Source: Euptelea pleiosperma (Eukaryota > Streptophyta > Magnoliopsida > Ranunculales > Eupteleaceae). Taken from it: DNA of 64,000 bases. Position numbers and translations under genes: made by a program. This document shows positions 1 through 11,400 of this stretch, piece by piece. The DNA lies in assembly GCA_035048495.1 (NCBI GenBank), contig CM068540.1, positions 18,212,829-18,276,828 of the forward strand, written 5' to 3'. Position 1 is the stretch's first letter. The number at the start of each line of letters is the position of its first letter. Below the pieces are notes generated by a model, which made no database searches, was not told the DNA's origin, and saw only the letters and a list, made by a program, of their open reading frames with translations.

Positions 1-600
1 CCATTAGTTGGTGTACAAAGGTCCAAAGGTTTGAAATCACTAATCAAGCTGATTTAGGTATGTAGGTCCACCCATAATTATCAAATCTCTGTTTAAAACC
101 CGACTTTTTGAAAAATTACAAAACATTGCGAAAAAAAAACAAGAAATATTCAATAATCCGAAACAACCCCATAATTTTAGAATTTTCAAAAAATCTCATG
201 AATCAAAATATTCTTATTTTTAAATTAAAGAATATTTTTATTTATAATATATTTGTCACCAATTTTATGTTTAAAAAAATATTTTTAGAAAGGATTAACG
301 AATTCCTACACTTTTGGAAACATTGATAAATGAGAAAGATTTTAGAAATTATTAATGTTGCTTATATTACTTAGATTTAAGGAAAATAGCATATAGTTTC
401 ATTTTTTTTTAATGCCTAGTTTGGACTAAAAAGTATTAAACCCAAAGCCTCTCTTATCGATATTTTGACGTTATATTTTTTTTGACCGATTTTTTGAACC
501 AAATCGTTTTGAACTCACATTTTTCAGTGGACGAGTTTTTGCCGCTTCACGATTTGATAACTTGTGGGTCCACAATATCCGAAATGCCCATACATATAGG
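1..600. repeat. Dispersed repeat block R1, copy 1 (starts outside the window)
   Basis: The first ~75 bases are the right half of a hairpin MITE and match 9849-9925, 27943-28010 and 55090-55165. The AT-rich stretch that follows matches 9926-10560 and partly 28010-28310. No gene is seen; the small ORF at 108-326 lies inside the repeat and has no counterpart in the other copies. Confidence 0.7.
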
Positions 601-641
601 AGTAGAACTTAATTAATTACAGACCACAGTTGGAAACCCAT

Positions 642-973
642 AGTTAGCAATTCGGAGTGCAGCAAAAATACGGTGCGGAAAATGTTAGAGAAAAATTCGG
701 GTTTGTCATTGAAAATGAGTTAAAGTTTTTGAAAAGAATATGAAAAACTTAAAATATTGATAATTAATTTTTTTGTCATATAAAATGATTTTTCATCTTC
801 AAAACTGAATATTCTGGGAAAAGTTCTTGAACTATTATTAGAGAATTATTCGAGCAAGTTAAAAAATGTACGAATTTTTCTAAACGTTTGAATAGGACGT
901 TGTTAGGTTTGTTTTTTGAATAACTTCATACGGCTTGCAAATTATTCTCGAATAATTCGAGAATTTACTAACT
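642..973. mobile_element. MITE-C, copy 1
   Basis: A ~330-bp AT-rich block begins AGTTAGCAATTCGG and ends with the near-inverted CGAGAATTTACTAACT. Related copies lie at 10638-10955, 55248-55577 and, inverted to each other, at 31493-31840 and 34300-34636. It is non-coding. The terminal inversion and repeated occurrence support a non-autonomous DNA element; the superfamily is not determined. Confidence 0.6.
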
Positions 974-1343
974 GCAGCTGATCGTGTGGATGTTTGGCCC
1001 AACCGTAGGTGGACCAAAGACAAAAAATTAGTCTGATTAATGATTTCTAAGCTGTCAATTGGAATCATTTTCATCGGTTGAATTTTAATTGTGGAACTTG
1101 AGCATTATTTGGGGTACAAAAATCATGGGGTTACTAAGATTGCAACTCATGACCTATAGTCCCTTCCACCAATGGGTCTGGCGTATCGCTCCATAAAATT
1201 AATCCCCTTTTTTCATTTATTTTGACCACTCTCAGAAGTTGCGTGCTCAGCCATAGATTTCCAGAAACCAACGGTTGTTGAGTTCTAGCAAAATGTGAAT
1301 GCCAGCTCGACACTATCAACCCCTTTTCATTTTTCAAAATAAC
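974..1343. repeat. Diverged MITE-A fragment and flank
   Basis: The stretch around 985-1125 carries the MITE-A signature (GGATGTTTGGCCCA, a GTAGGTGGAC block, then GAGCATTATTTGG). It matches the left half of better copies such as 35685-36088. The rest, up to the TA run, is unassigned. No coding potential is supported. Confidence 0.5.
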
Positions 1344-1369
1344 ATATATATATATATATATATATATAT
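1344..1369. repeat. (TA)n microsatellite
   Basis: About 13 uninterrupted TA units. Confidence 0.9.
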
Positions 1370-1389
1370 GTAAAATAATAGATAATAGA

Positions 1390-1690
1390 CAAAATAATGG
1401 TTGTTATAGCGTTAAGCCCTTTTTACTGTTTTAGGTTTTATAATGCCAAATAACGTAACAGTCTAGCAGCGTTACTAGGATTGGAACTTGGGCAGGCACA
1501 ACCCAAAGTTGGGCTCGGATTGAGTTGGCTCCTTTAGTACTTGGGTTGGGCATGTGCCTAGATTTGACAACCTGATCAAAATCAGGTTGGGCTTGGGCTT
1601 GGGCTTGGGCTTGGGCTTGGGCTTGGGCTTGGGCTAAAGCAGTGGGCAAAATGACCCAATTACCTGAGCCTGACCATACACCACTAAAAT
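1390..1690. repeat. TTGGGC-rich repeat family, copy 1
   Basis: A shared block (AACGTAACAGTCT, CAACTTGGGCAGGC, TTGGGCTCGGATT, CCTTTAGTACTTGGG) also occurs at 6438-6685, 10960-12090, 18556-18960, 28340-28940 and 41030-41430. In this copy the TTGGGC motif has expanded to about eight perfect units at 1587-1635. It is non-coding. Confidence 0.7.
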
Positions 1691-3139
1691 TGTAAATGTA
1701 GTGGTAATATTATTTTAGTACTCAACCCAGCCTTTTTTTCAATGAGGTTCCCACCATAGTTGGTAAGTTCGTGTATTATTCTTGTATTATATGCACTTTT
1801 TTTGAATGTTTTGAACAACATTTTATGTGGTATATACAAATTATTCATAATTAATAGAAAAAGTATTAATTTTTTAATCCAAAAAGATGCAGATATATAA
1901 TTATTTTTTATTTTTATTTCTTCATTTCTTATTGTTTTATTTAATTTTTAAACAAATTTTTGAATGCCAAATCCAAATTATATTCAAACTTTTCCCATAA
2001 CATATTTTTGTCATATGTGGAATTGCTATCTATTGTCCCAACCATGATAAAAATGGCCGATATAATGGATTTGGACCTCCTCGTTACGTGTTATGTACCG
2101 TTAAAATGCTCAGAAAATAATGGCTGTTATTTTCCGTTAGTGTTCCGTTATAACAAAATAACGACTGTTATGTTCTGGAAAAAATTGTGAGAAAAAAAAC
2201 CACCGTTATTTTTCATTTTTTTTTTGTTTTTGAAAAAAAATTCAAAATTTGAATTTCAGCACAATTAATTCATTAATTTTCTTTATTTTCCATTATTTTT
2301 TTCTGTTTTTGCTCTTGGCGTTACAATTCGTCATAACGGCCGTTATAACGGAAAAAACAGTAACGCCCGAGTCGGCCGTTATACAGTTATAACGGTCCCT
2401 TTTAAACCTTGATTCCAACTACCATATTTATTCATATTTATTGAGGAAAAGAACCTTTAGTAAAGGAGTGGAAGATAAAGGTGCAGTACAAGTTGTGGGA
2501 CTCACCATGACTAACTTCTAAATTCCCTCCCTTTCACAATAGACTTATCTTCTTTGTTGCAGATATAGTTTCGATTTTGAGAGAAAAGAGAAGCTCAGAA
2601 GCGAGTGGTTGAGTTCAGATATTTTATTAATCTTTTCTCTGATCAGGTATGTGCTTCATTAGTTTATTTGTTTAGCAATTTTTATTAATTATAAATTTCC
2701 CTTTTTAGAAGTTAATTTTTATGTCAATCATTTAATTTTGTTTTAAAATTATATAAAAAATATGGTTTTTGATCCATGTGAGTCCGATTAGATGTTTGTA
2801 ACCATATATCCGATCTATTTTTTATACTTTTGAATGATGATATGCACTTGTCACTCCAGAAAAAAGTAATTTGAGGTATTCCATTCTCTACTTGTAGGGG
2901 CATGAAATGGGTTAGACTCCTGTCAGATATAGGTAGATCCATATTCAAAATCCAAATTTGAACGATCCTAATTTGGATCTGGATCTAGATCTATATCCAA
3001 CCCATACATAGATAAACAGGACAGATCCACACAAAAGTGCCTTTTTTCATAACGAGCACCTTCATAATCATTCATCAAAAAACGATTCAATTTTAGATTG
3101 AAAATCTTTTCCTATAACATCAAAGTTTTTTATGGTAAC
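1690..3139 (+). mobile_element. Composite element, copy 1 (truncated)
   Basis: This is the first of at least six copies of a non-autonomous composite repeat. It contains an AT-rich left part, a nested CGTTA element (2043-2411), and an exon-like piece with GAAGCTCAGAAGCGAGTGG ending in a consensus splice donor (TCAG/GTATGT near 2647). A tail with TAGGGGCATGAAATGGGT and a start of the ERD15-derived part (CTTCATAATCATTCATC at 3062-3078) follow. Homology stops abruptly near 3139, where an unrelated 2.9-kb block begins. Confidence 0.65.
2043..2411. mobile_element. CGTTA-family hairpin element nested in composite copy 1
   Basis: It is bounded by CATG... and ...AAACCTTG ends and filled with TAACGG/CGTTAT motifs on both strands. 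The flanking 8-mers GTCCCAAC (2035-2042) and ATTCCAAC (2412-2419) look like a decayed 8-bp target duplication. The same insertion is seen at 7088-7446 and 29839-30148. Confidence 0.65.
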
Positions 3140-3556
3140 AACACTGAGATACACTTGAACAATTACCTTAACTACTTAACCACTTACAGTTACACTCAAC
3201 TCCCTCAACTTCGGACAGTTATTTTCACTTGTTGGAAATCTTTTCCTATATATAGAGCTCTCCACCGATGGAGGAGAGGATGATCTTTTTTCCATCTTCT
3301 TTATGGATGAAGAACTGTAATAAGACAGAGAATTGTAACACTTGAATGAGAATAGTGGATTGCCTCTACCAATGAGGTCGAGGACGTAGTCGACCGGATT
3401 TCGGCGATGAACCTCATCAAAATGGTTGTCTCGTCTTCAATTTTCAGATTCTTTGATGCTACTTGATCTATTTCTAACTAATTTGTTGATGTGTATACAA
3501 ATCTCGAGGATAATCGACTGCTATATCTACATCCCGGATTTTGCACCCACATTAAA

Positions 3557-3574
3557 TGGCGCCGTTTGTGGGAA
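3557..3574 (+). other. Gypsy-like primer-binding-site motif
   Basis: TGGCGCCGTTTGTGGGAA follows CCACATTAAA. In several plant Gypsy lineages a TGGCGCCGTCTGTGGGAA-type segment lies just inside the 5' LTR. An LTR of ~320 bp starting at the TGTTGGAAATC near 3231 and ending near CCCACA (3551) would fit, but no second LTR was found. Confidence 0.35.
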
Positions 3575-5518
3575 GGATAGCAAAAAGCTTCAACATGCTC
3601 ATCTTTCTCTTCCAATTACACTATAGAGATGAGATCTGGCTCCTAGATTCTAGATCTGACTTTCTAACTTTCCTAATCTGCTGTGTTTAACGATTCGTAT
3701 TTTTACAAATGTTTCGACGGATTTCAACCATCTCCATGCTCCTCTAGCATTGGCGGTGTTGCTGGAATGTTCCTCCCTCATGGAGAAACATTTTTCTGAA
3801 ATTTCGAAGTCATCCGATGTCTTAAAGCCCTGCAACAGCCTGTGGAAGTAACTCAGGTTCAAGAACGAACAAAAATTATACATGGTGTTTTAGCTGAGTT
3901 TGTCGCAAAATTTCGGCCAACCTAGGCAACTTACGGCGATTGTATCAGTATGGATGTGTTTGTGGTTCACAAGCCATAATTTCGTGGAGATCCAACGGCG
4001 TTAGAGTTCGCAATAGTTCGGTAAAGTTAACCTAGTTATCACAAAAATTCAACAACAAAGAAGTGGCATTAGTTGAGAGATTCACTTCAAAATAAGGGCG
4101 AAAGTGTATTTTTGGCCCCAAAATATCTTTTCCACATTAGCAAAGACCCATGTGACATCCATGTGAAGAGAGAAAGAGAGAAAATAGAGAAAAAATTTCC
4201 TCCAAAAGGTAAGGCAAGTACAGGTGTAAGAAAAATTTGGACTACGTGAAAAGGTGTGAAGGTTGAACTTTCTTGATGGGAATGATCCCATGTGTGACAA
4301 AGCAGCATACTTACCTCACTCGGCCAATATGCAAGCCATCCGGCATGCCCATTGCATACGGCATGCCCATGACCGCTAGCTTCAATGATTCAACAATGAA
4401 ATTCACCAAGATCAAATTCATTTTGGCCTCAATTTGTATCGAGATGGTCCTGCTCACTGGCATCAATATCTTCTTCTATCTTCTTCTTTTTCGTTTTTGC
4501 TTCTCTCCTCTTCTTTGGGGTGAGAACGGCTGTGGAGAGGGAGAATGGAAAGCTTGGGTTCAAGGATGTGGAAGATGGAGGAGGCGGAATGGAGAGGGGA
4601 GCGGTTTGGAGAAAATGTGGAGAACTAACGGGCGGCCAGCAAGAGAATCGAATGCAGGGTTGGGCGGCTGGGTTACTTAACGTGGGGGAGAGTAGATCGT
4701 GAAAAATGGAGGATGGTGGCTGAGCACACCCAACTGTCTCCTTTCTTTTATTCCTTTTTTTTTTTTTTTTTCAATCTAGAGAAAGGGATGAAGACGGCTA
4801 GAGAAACAGCTAGGAGAATGAAAGAGAGGATTGGGAAGAAGATTGAAGATGACGGCTTTGGGGAATTGAGAGAGAGAGGCTGATGGCTTGGGGAGGGGGT
4901 TTTATATCCAAAACGTTTTAGGATTTCTAAAAGCGTTCAAAGGATGGATCCCCTCTATTGTTAACGCTTCCTCTCTTGTGAATCCAATGGTTTCCCTTGT
5001 GGACCCACAACTACCTCCTCTTTTGGAATGGAGAGATCTTCTCTCCTCCTTGTTAACGGTTCTAACTTCGATCCCCCTCAATCAATGCTCTTTCTATTTT
5101 GAAAGAAAGCCTCTACTTTCACAAAAATCTTTAAAATATTCTTCTGAAAGAATCCTCTCCATTAAAATCCTCACCGTCGATTTCTCATGTTCACCATTCA
5201 TCTTTAGGACCATTTCTTCTTACGGTCCATCATATATGCTGGTCTAATTATCATGGCCCTTGGATCGTGCAGATGATGATATTAGGACTGTGAGATAGTG
5301 ACTGAAAAATTGGGATAATCTGATGATGATTGGACGATCGGATAAAAGATCTACTGGTGATGATCGAACGGATCATCGGACGTTAGGGATATGCCAAGGT
5401 GGGCCGTAGGATCGAATGATTTTGGAGGGAGGGAAGATCAGATGGTTGATGTTGAGAGTAGAGAGAGAATGAGGATTTAGAGAGAGAGGAGAGAAAATAT
5501 TACAAAATAAAGAGAAAA

Positions 5519-5592
5519 TGCTAGTAGAGGGTCTTGAACCCTGATCTTTGACTAGATTTTCTGCATGCTTTACCAACTGAGCAAGCACTCGC
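5519..5592 (-). other. Degenerate tRNA-like sequence
   Basis: On the minus strand the segment contains TTGCTCAGTTGG (A-box like, one departure from consensus) and GGGTTCAAGACCC (B-box/T-arm like), spaced as in a tRNA. The acceptor and anticodon stems do not pair well, so it is not a working tRNA gene. It may be a tRNA-derived SINE head or the tRNA-like part of a larger element. Confidence 0.35.
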
Positions 5593-6047
5593 CTTGTGTT
5601 GGTTTATAGGCTTTAATCTCCGTTGTCTCTTCTTTGAGGGCTTGTCTCTCATTCTCTCTTGGTCGTCCTTCGATTCTTTCGACTCTCTAGCACTTTCCGT
5701 CTTTGGCCTATATCTTCTCATCCTCAGCCTGTTGGCTCTTGAGCTTTGATCCTAGGTTTTGGAAGTTGATTGTGGGACCTCATTCCATCAAAATTGCCCA
5801 ATTAGTGCTCATACGATAGAAAAGTCGCATAATAAGATTTATACAAAATGGCTTCGCATGTGGGTCAAATAAATTCGTATGAATGCATGCGAATATACCA
5901 TTTTGACCAGAAAAGTGCGTTCTATGCAATGAAAGAAACTCTTACGTAGAAAAGTTGATAAAAAAAATTAATTTTATGTAGGAGAGTGTGATAACGCTAG
6001 AAGGATAATTACTTAAAATAAGCACTTTTGAGCGAATATCACCAAGC

Positions 6048-6437
6048 CTCAAAGAAGCGGAGTCAGGCCGAGTCTGTGGACCACATTGGGCTGGGCCGCG
6101 AGCCAAAATGCCAAGCTGAGGTATAACGGACTAGGGGGCGTTACCGTTTTTTCCATTATAATAGATTCTAACGAATAGTGGCAAAAAAAAAAAAGAATAA
6201 TAATAATGGAAAAAAAAGGTGCTCAAATTCAAAATTTGAATTTCAAAGTTTTAATAAAAATTATAATGGAAATCAAGAAATTAATAAAAATTATAATGGA
6301 AATAAAGAAAAATAAAGGAAATTTTTTTAACAATTTTTTTTCTTCAGAAAGTTATAACAAAAATGGAAAATAAAGACCGTTATTTTGTGAGCATTAAAAT
6401 GATATATAATGTAACGGGGGAGGTCTAAATCCGTTAT
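6048..6437. repeat. CGTTA-family copy and GGGCTGGGCC leader
   Basis: Resumption of the composite element: AGCCTCAAAG, CATTGGGCTGGGCCGCG, then AGGTATAACGGACT and a CGTTA hairpin body ending TAACGGGGGAGGTCT. It matches 9179-9580, 21960-22270, 26870-27270 and 54590-54900. It is non-coding. Confidence 0.65.
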
Positions 6438-6685
6438 AACGTTAAGCCCTTTTTCCAGTTTTAGGTTTTATAATGGCAAATAACGTAATAGTCTTACAGT
6501 GTTATTAGGACTGCAACTTGGGCAGGCACAACCCAATGTTGGGCTCGGATTGAGTTGGCTCCTTTAGTACTTGGGTTGGGCTTTTGCGTGGATTTTGACA
6601 ACTTGGTCAAAATCGGGTTGGGCTTGGGCTGAAGCTTTGGGCAACCCGACCCAAACTGAGCCAGACAATACACCACTGAAAATGT
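6438..6685. repeat. TTGGGC-rich repeat family, copy 2
   Basis: It is nearly collinear with 1390-1690 but with only two TTGGGC units where that copy has about eight. It shares CCTTTAGTACTTGGGTTGGG and CAATACACCACTG. Confidence 0.65.
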
Positions 6686-7087
6686 AAATGTAGTGGTAAT
6701 ATTATTTTAGTACTCAATTCAGCCTTTTTTCCTATTAGGTTATCACCATGGTTGGTAAGTTCGCGTACTATTCCTGTATTATATGCACTTTTTTTGAATT
6801 TTTGGAACCACATTTTATGCAGTATACACAAATTATTCATAATTAATAGAAAAAGTATTAATTTTTTTATCAAAAAAGAAGCAGATATATAATTGTTTAT
6901 ATTTTTATTTGTTCATTACTTATTGTTTCATTATAATTTTTACTGAATTGTTAAACAAATTTTTGAATGCCAAATCCAAATTACACTCAAACTTTTACCG
7001 TAACATATTTTTGTCACATGTAGAATTGCTATCTGTTGTCCTAAACATATTTTTTTCATATGTATAATTGCTATCTATTGTCCCTAC

Positions 7088-7446
7088 CATGGTAAAAAAT
7101 GGCTGTTATAATGGATTCGGACCTCCCAGTTTCGTGTTATGCACCGTTAAAATGCTAAAAAAATAATGGCTGTTATTTCTGTTATAACAAAATAACAACC
7201 GTTATGTTCTGGAAAAAATTGTGAGAAAAAACAGCTGTTATTTTCCGTTATTTTTTTGTCTTCGAAAAAATTCAAAGTTAAACATTTGAATTTCAGCACC
7301 ATGAATTCCGTTATTTTCTTTATTTTTCGTTATTTTTTTCATTTTTGCCTCTAGGCGTTACAATTCGTTATGACGACCGTTATAATGGAAAATGGTAATG
7401 CCCGAGTCAGCCGTTATACTGTTATAATGGTCCCTTTTAAACTTCG
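7088..7446. mobile_element. CGTTA-family hairpin element
   Basis: CATGG... start, ...AAACTTCG end, flanked by GTCCCTAC (7080-7087) and ATCCCAAC (7447-7454). It sits at the same site as in composite copies 1 and 5, so the insertion predates amplification of the composite. Confidence 0.65.
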
Positions 7447-8142
7447 ATCCCAACTACCATATTTATTCTATTTATTGAGGAAAAGAACATTTAATAAAGG
7501 AGTGGATGATCAAGGTGCAGTACAAGTTGTGGGACTCACCATGACTGACCTCTAAATTCTGTTCCATTCACAATAAACTTCCCGTCTTTGTTGCAGACAT
7601 AGTTTCAATTTGAGAGAAAAGAGAAGCTCAGAAGCTAGTGGTCGAGTTCGGACTTTTGATTAATCTCCTTTTTCAGATCAGGTATGTGCTAAGCCTTTAT
7701 TAGTTTATTTGTTTACCCATTTTTTATTAATTTAAAATTCCCCTTTCTAGAAGTTAATTTTTATGTCAATCGTTTAATTTTATTTCTAAATTATATAAAA
7801 AAATATTGTTTTTGATGCATGTGAGTCTGATTAGATGTTTGTAACCATCCCATCTATTTTTTATACTTTTGAATGATATGCACTTGCTCTTGCTCATGTG
7901 AGGCACCTATGTACATGCACTTGTCAGTCTAGGAAAAAAGTAATTTGAGGTATTCCAGTTTCTACTTGTAGGGGCATGAAATGGGTTAGAGTCCTCTCAG
8001 ATATGGGTAGATCCATATTCAAAATCCAAATTTGAACGATGCAGATCTGGATCTGGATCTATATCCAACCCATACATAGACAAACAGATCGGATCCACCA
8101 AAAGTACCTTTTAAAAAAAAAAAACGTATATCAATATCCCTT

Positions 8143-8640
8143 AGTTAAACTGCAGATCCAAAAGAACTATTCAAAAATTGAAGATCCTTAAGATCTAACA
8201 ATCACATGGATCATGAATTTGAGATCTTCATAACGAGCAACTTCATAATCATTCATCAAAAAACAATTCAATTTTAGATCAAAATGATTTTGCAATAACA
8301 TCGAAGTTTTTTATGGTCTATTTCATAATTTGATCATATAGTACATAGATCGAAGCTAGTTTTCAGAAAGTTCTATTCTGATCATCAAGATCTGAGTATC
8401 AACAGTGCAGATCAGTGAAGATAGAAGATGTTAACAATCAGTTCTCATCAAAAGCAGAAATGTTAATCAATCTTGATTGGAAATGAAATCCATTTCATCT
8501 AGAAGATCTCTATGAAAAGGAAGAGAATTGTCTTTCCCCTTCAAAGAATACAAAGAATAACTATCTCGGCGATCTAAAGTTGTAAAGTCATTTTTCTTTC
8601 CTATTGGCAGTTTCGGAGCACTTCTCGAAACCACCACGAT
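8143..8640 (-). pseudogene. Captured fragment of an ERD15-like 5'UTR exon and intron, copy A
   Basis: About 500 bases align collinearly with 59497-60030, the 5' leader and start of the first intron of the ERD15-like gene. Shared blocks include AGATCCTTAAGATCTAACAA, GCTAGTTTTCAGAAAGTT, CAGTGAAGATAGAAGATG, AACTATCTCGGCGATC and GGCAGTTTCGGAGCAC. The coding exons are absent. Similar copies at 21337-21840 and 23131-23695 show that the fragment was amplified with the composite element. Confidence 0.7.
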
Positions 8641-8721
8641 TTAAAAGGGGTTGTTATAACGGTATAAGACCAGGTAACGGGCTGGGCCTTGGTCGGGACA
8701 AGCCAACACCAGGGTTTGGAC

Positions 8722-9115
8722 TAGGGGTGTCAACCGGGTTGGTTCCAGTTCGGTTCCTAAGGTGACCAGAACCGGAACAATCGTTCCGGTTCTTATCGGT
8801 TCGGTTCCTTAACGGTTCCGGTTCTCAAAGTGATGGATCCGGAACCAGAACCGATTATGTATTTATGTCGGTTCCGGATCCGGTTTCGGGTATATTGGGC
8901 CAAATCTTGAGAATTTGACAATATTTACACTATATTTATTTATTGGTACCGGTTCTTATCGGTTTCGGTTCCATATTAGGCTACCCAAAACCGGAACCGT
9001 TATTGTCGGTTCGGTTCCGGTTCCGATTACTTTTTAATCGGTTCCCAAAAATGTGGAACCGGAACCGGTGTTTTCGGTTCCGGTTCTAGTTAAACGGGTA
9101 AAATTGACACCCATA
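8722..9115. mobile_element. hAT-type MITE with GGTTCCGGTTC subrepeats
   Basis: Terminal inverted repeats TAGGGGTGTCAA and TTGACACCCATA bound a 394-bp element, and a perfect 8-bp target duplication GTTTGGAC lies on both sides (8714-8721 and 9116-9123). The inside is dominated by degenerate GGTTCCGGTTC / GAACCGGAACC repeats on both strands. An 8-bp duplication and a CAGGGGTGTCAA-like end are typical of plant hAT MITEs. It interrupts a CGTTA copy that resumes on the right. Confidence 0.85.
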
Positions 9116-9123
9116 GTTTGGAC

Positions 9124-9580
9124 CCGTCGATTAAAAAAATAAAAAATAATGTAAAAAAGTCGAGTCATTGTTGGCCAGAGCCTCAAAGAGGTGGAGCCAG
9201 GCCGAGCCCGTGGATCACATTGGGCTGGGCCGCGGACCAAATTGCCAAGCTGAGGTATAACGGACTGGGGGGCGTTATCAATTTTTTCTATTATTCCGGA
9301 TTCTAACGCATATGTGCAAAACATAAAAACAAAAGTATTTTTTATAATGGAAAAAAATGGTGCTCAAATTCAAAATTAGAATTTCAAATTTTTAATTCAA
9401 ATTTTTATTAAAAATTATAATGGAAATAACGAAAAAATAACAGAAATAAAGGAAATTTTTTTAACAATTGTTTTTTCAGAAAGTTATAATAGAAAGGGAA
9501 AATAAAACTGAGCATTAAAATGATATATAAGGTAACGAAGGAGATCTGAATCCGTTATAACGGTCGTTTATTAAACCATG
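9124..9580. repeat. CGTTA-family copy, right part
   Basis: Continuation of the repeat broken by the hAT MITE; the left part is at about 8641-8713. The GGCCGAGCCCGTGGATCACA and GGTATAACGGACTGGGGGG blocks and the ending TAACGGTCGTTTATTAAACC match the other copies. Confidence 0.6.
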
Positions 9581-10560
9581 CTCGGAACCACTCTCCAACA
9601 AATAACCATAAAATACACTTTTATCATGGAGTAGAACTTTGCTGACCGGCGCCGGTCTGCAACGGTGCCCATTTACCACAGAATGAGCCATGTGGCATAT
9701 TCTTATAGATTTCCGACCGTACATTTGTTTAGCCCATCCCTAGGTGGACTTACAGACCAAAAATCAGCCTTGTAATTGATTTCTAAGCGTTGGATTGGAC
9801 TGGTTTTCACAGGTTAATTTTTAACCTGAAATTTGAGCATTATCGACCTATAGTTGGTGTACAAAGATCCAAAGGTTTGAAATCACTAATCAAGCTGATT
9901 TAGGTATGTAGGTCCACCCATAATTATCAAATCTCCATTTAAACCCCGGCTTTTTGAAATATTTCAAAATATCGTGAAAAAACACGAATTATTCAATAAT
10001 CCAAAACAACCCCGTGATTTTAGATTTTTTTTCAAAAAATCTCATGAATAAAACTTATTCTTGTTTTAAAATTAAAGAATATTTTTTATTTACATTATAT
10101 ATGTCACCAATTTTATGTTTTAAAAAATATTGTAGAAAGGATTAACAAATTCCTACACATTTGGAAACCTTGATAAATGAGAAAGAGTTTGAGAAATTAT
10201 TAATGTTGCTTATATTACTTAGATTTAAGGAAAATATCGGAGTTTCGGTTTTGTTGACTGCATAGTTTTGGACTAAAAAATTATTAAACCCGAAGTCCTC
10301 TCTTATTGATATTTTGACGTTCTTGTATTTTTGACCACTTTTTTGACTTTATTTTTTTGAACCCAATCGTTTTAAACTTGCATTTTTCAGTGGGCGAATT
10401 TTTGCCGCATCACGATTAATTTGATAACTATGGGTCCACCTAGGGATGGGCCAAACATCCATCTGGTCATCGACCACTAAGAGTTTGCTATGTGGCTTAT
10501 ATTGTGGGCCCATCGGCCTGACGAGTGTTTGTAGACAAAATTCTACTCCGAAATGCCCAT
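9581..10560. repeat. MITE-B copy plus R1 block, copy 2
   Basis: It starts CATGCTCGGAACCACTC, then TAGAACTTTGCTGACCGG, a MITE-A-like hairpin (GTAGGTGGAC variants and ATTGAGCATTAT), and the AT-rich R1 sequence matching 1-600. The CTCGGAACCACTC here is the unoccupied form of the site filled by the CGTTA element at 27285-27669. It is non-coding. Confidence 0.6.
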
Positions 10561-10637
10561 ATACATGGTAGTAGAACTTTAATTAATTAACCACAGCAGG
10601 ACACCGCGTGGTACACTCTTAGAGATTGTAGACCCAT

Positions 10638-10955
10638 AGTTAGCAATTCGGAGTGCAGCAAAAATATGGTGCAGGAAATGTTAGAGAACAATTTGGGTTT
10701 GTCATTGAAAATGCGTTAAATTTTTGAAAAGAATATTAAAAAATTAAAATATTGACAATTTTTTTTTCATATAAAATGATTTTTCATCTTCAAAACTGAA
10801 TATTCTTGGAAAAGTTCTTGAACTATTATTAGATAATTATTCGAGCAAGTTAAAAAATGTGCGAATTTTTCCAAACGTTTGAATAGGACGTTGTTAGGTT
10901 TGTTTTTTGAATAATTTCATACTGCTTGCAAATTATTCTCGAATAATTCGATAAT
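10638..10955. mobile_element. MITE-C, copy 2 (right end truncated)
   Basis: It begins AGTTAGCAATTCGG and follows copy 1 closely to GAATAATTCGATAA, where it runs into a TTGGGC-family repeat. Confidence 0.55.
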
Positions 10956-11114
10956 AGATAACGAACAAAATAAGGGTTGTTATTATGCCCTTTTTCCAAT
11001 TTTAGTTTTTTTTATGGCAAATAATGTAACAATCTTGTAGCGTTACTAGGGATGCAACTTGGGCAAGCTCAACCTAATGTTGGGCTCTGATTGAGTTGGC
11101 ACCTTTAGTACTTG

Positions 11115-11353
11115 TGTCATGGCTTAGCCGGTGCGCCACGCCAAGGTTACTAGGTGGAATGGCAGGTGGGTACATGAGTTTAGTCCCACATCGGATAAGA
11201 AAGCGTTTGGAGCCTGGCCTATAAGGACAAGTTGGACTTAAACTAGTTGAAGGCCTTTTGGGCGTGCCGTAGAGCATATACCAAGAACAAAACCGTGAGG
11301 GGGATGACCCTAAAGCGGACAATATTCGACTAGTGCGGGCCCGGGAGGTTACA
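11115..11353 (+). repeat. TRIM 5' LTR
   Basis: 239 bp, TG...CA. It differs from the 3' LTR at several positions, so the insertion is not very recent. Confidence 0.9.
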
Positions 11354-11400
11354 ATTGGTATCAGAGCTGAGGACGGCTCATCTTGTCGGGTGGGGTGAAT

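Larger units (their letters stand above)
3140..6047. mobile_element. Unassigned 2.9-kb block, possible LTR-retrotransposon derivative
   Basis: This block has no match to the rest of the window and interrupts composite copy 1 (homology ends near 3139 and resumes near 6048, with about 870 bp of host missing). Features that resemble a plant LTR element are a promoter-like CCTATATATAGAG near 3243, a TGGCGCCGTTTGTGGGAA segment at 3557-3574 like the primer-binding region of some Gypsy elements, and purine-rich tracts at 4140-4200 and 5455-5515. Open frames at 4273-4680 and 4888-5247 show no recognisable domain. No protein domain was identified, so the assignment is tentative. Confidence 0.3.
6686..8640 (+). 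mobile_element. Composite element, copy 2 (nearly complete)
   Basis: This copy shows the order of modules best: AT-rich left part (6700-7087), nested CGTTA element (7088-7446), exon-like piece ending TCAG/GTATGT near 7682, spacer with a TCTGGATCTGGATCTA tract, then an ERD15-derived fragment (8143-8640). The composite has no coding capacity of its own, so it must be mobilised in trans or spread by duplication. Confidence 0.65.

Noticed and set aside
4273..5247. Plus-strand frames of 135 and 119 residues
   Set aside because: No recognisable domain, low-complexity composition, and location in an unassigned repeat-like block.
5519..5592. Functional tRNA gene
   Set aside because: A- and B-box-like motifs exist but the acceptor and anticodon stems do not pair.
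9034..9324. Minus-strand frame of 96 residues
   Set aside because: It crosses the hAT MITE boundary into a CGTTA element and exists only in this copy.
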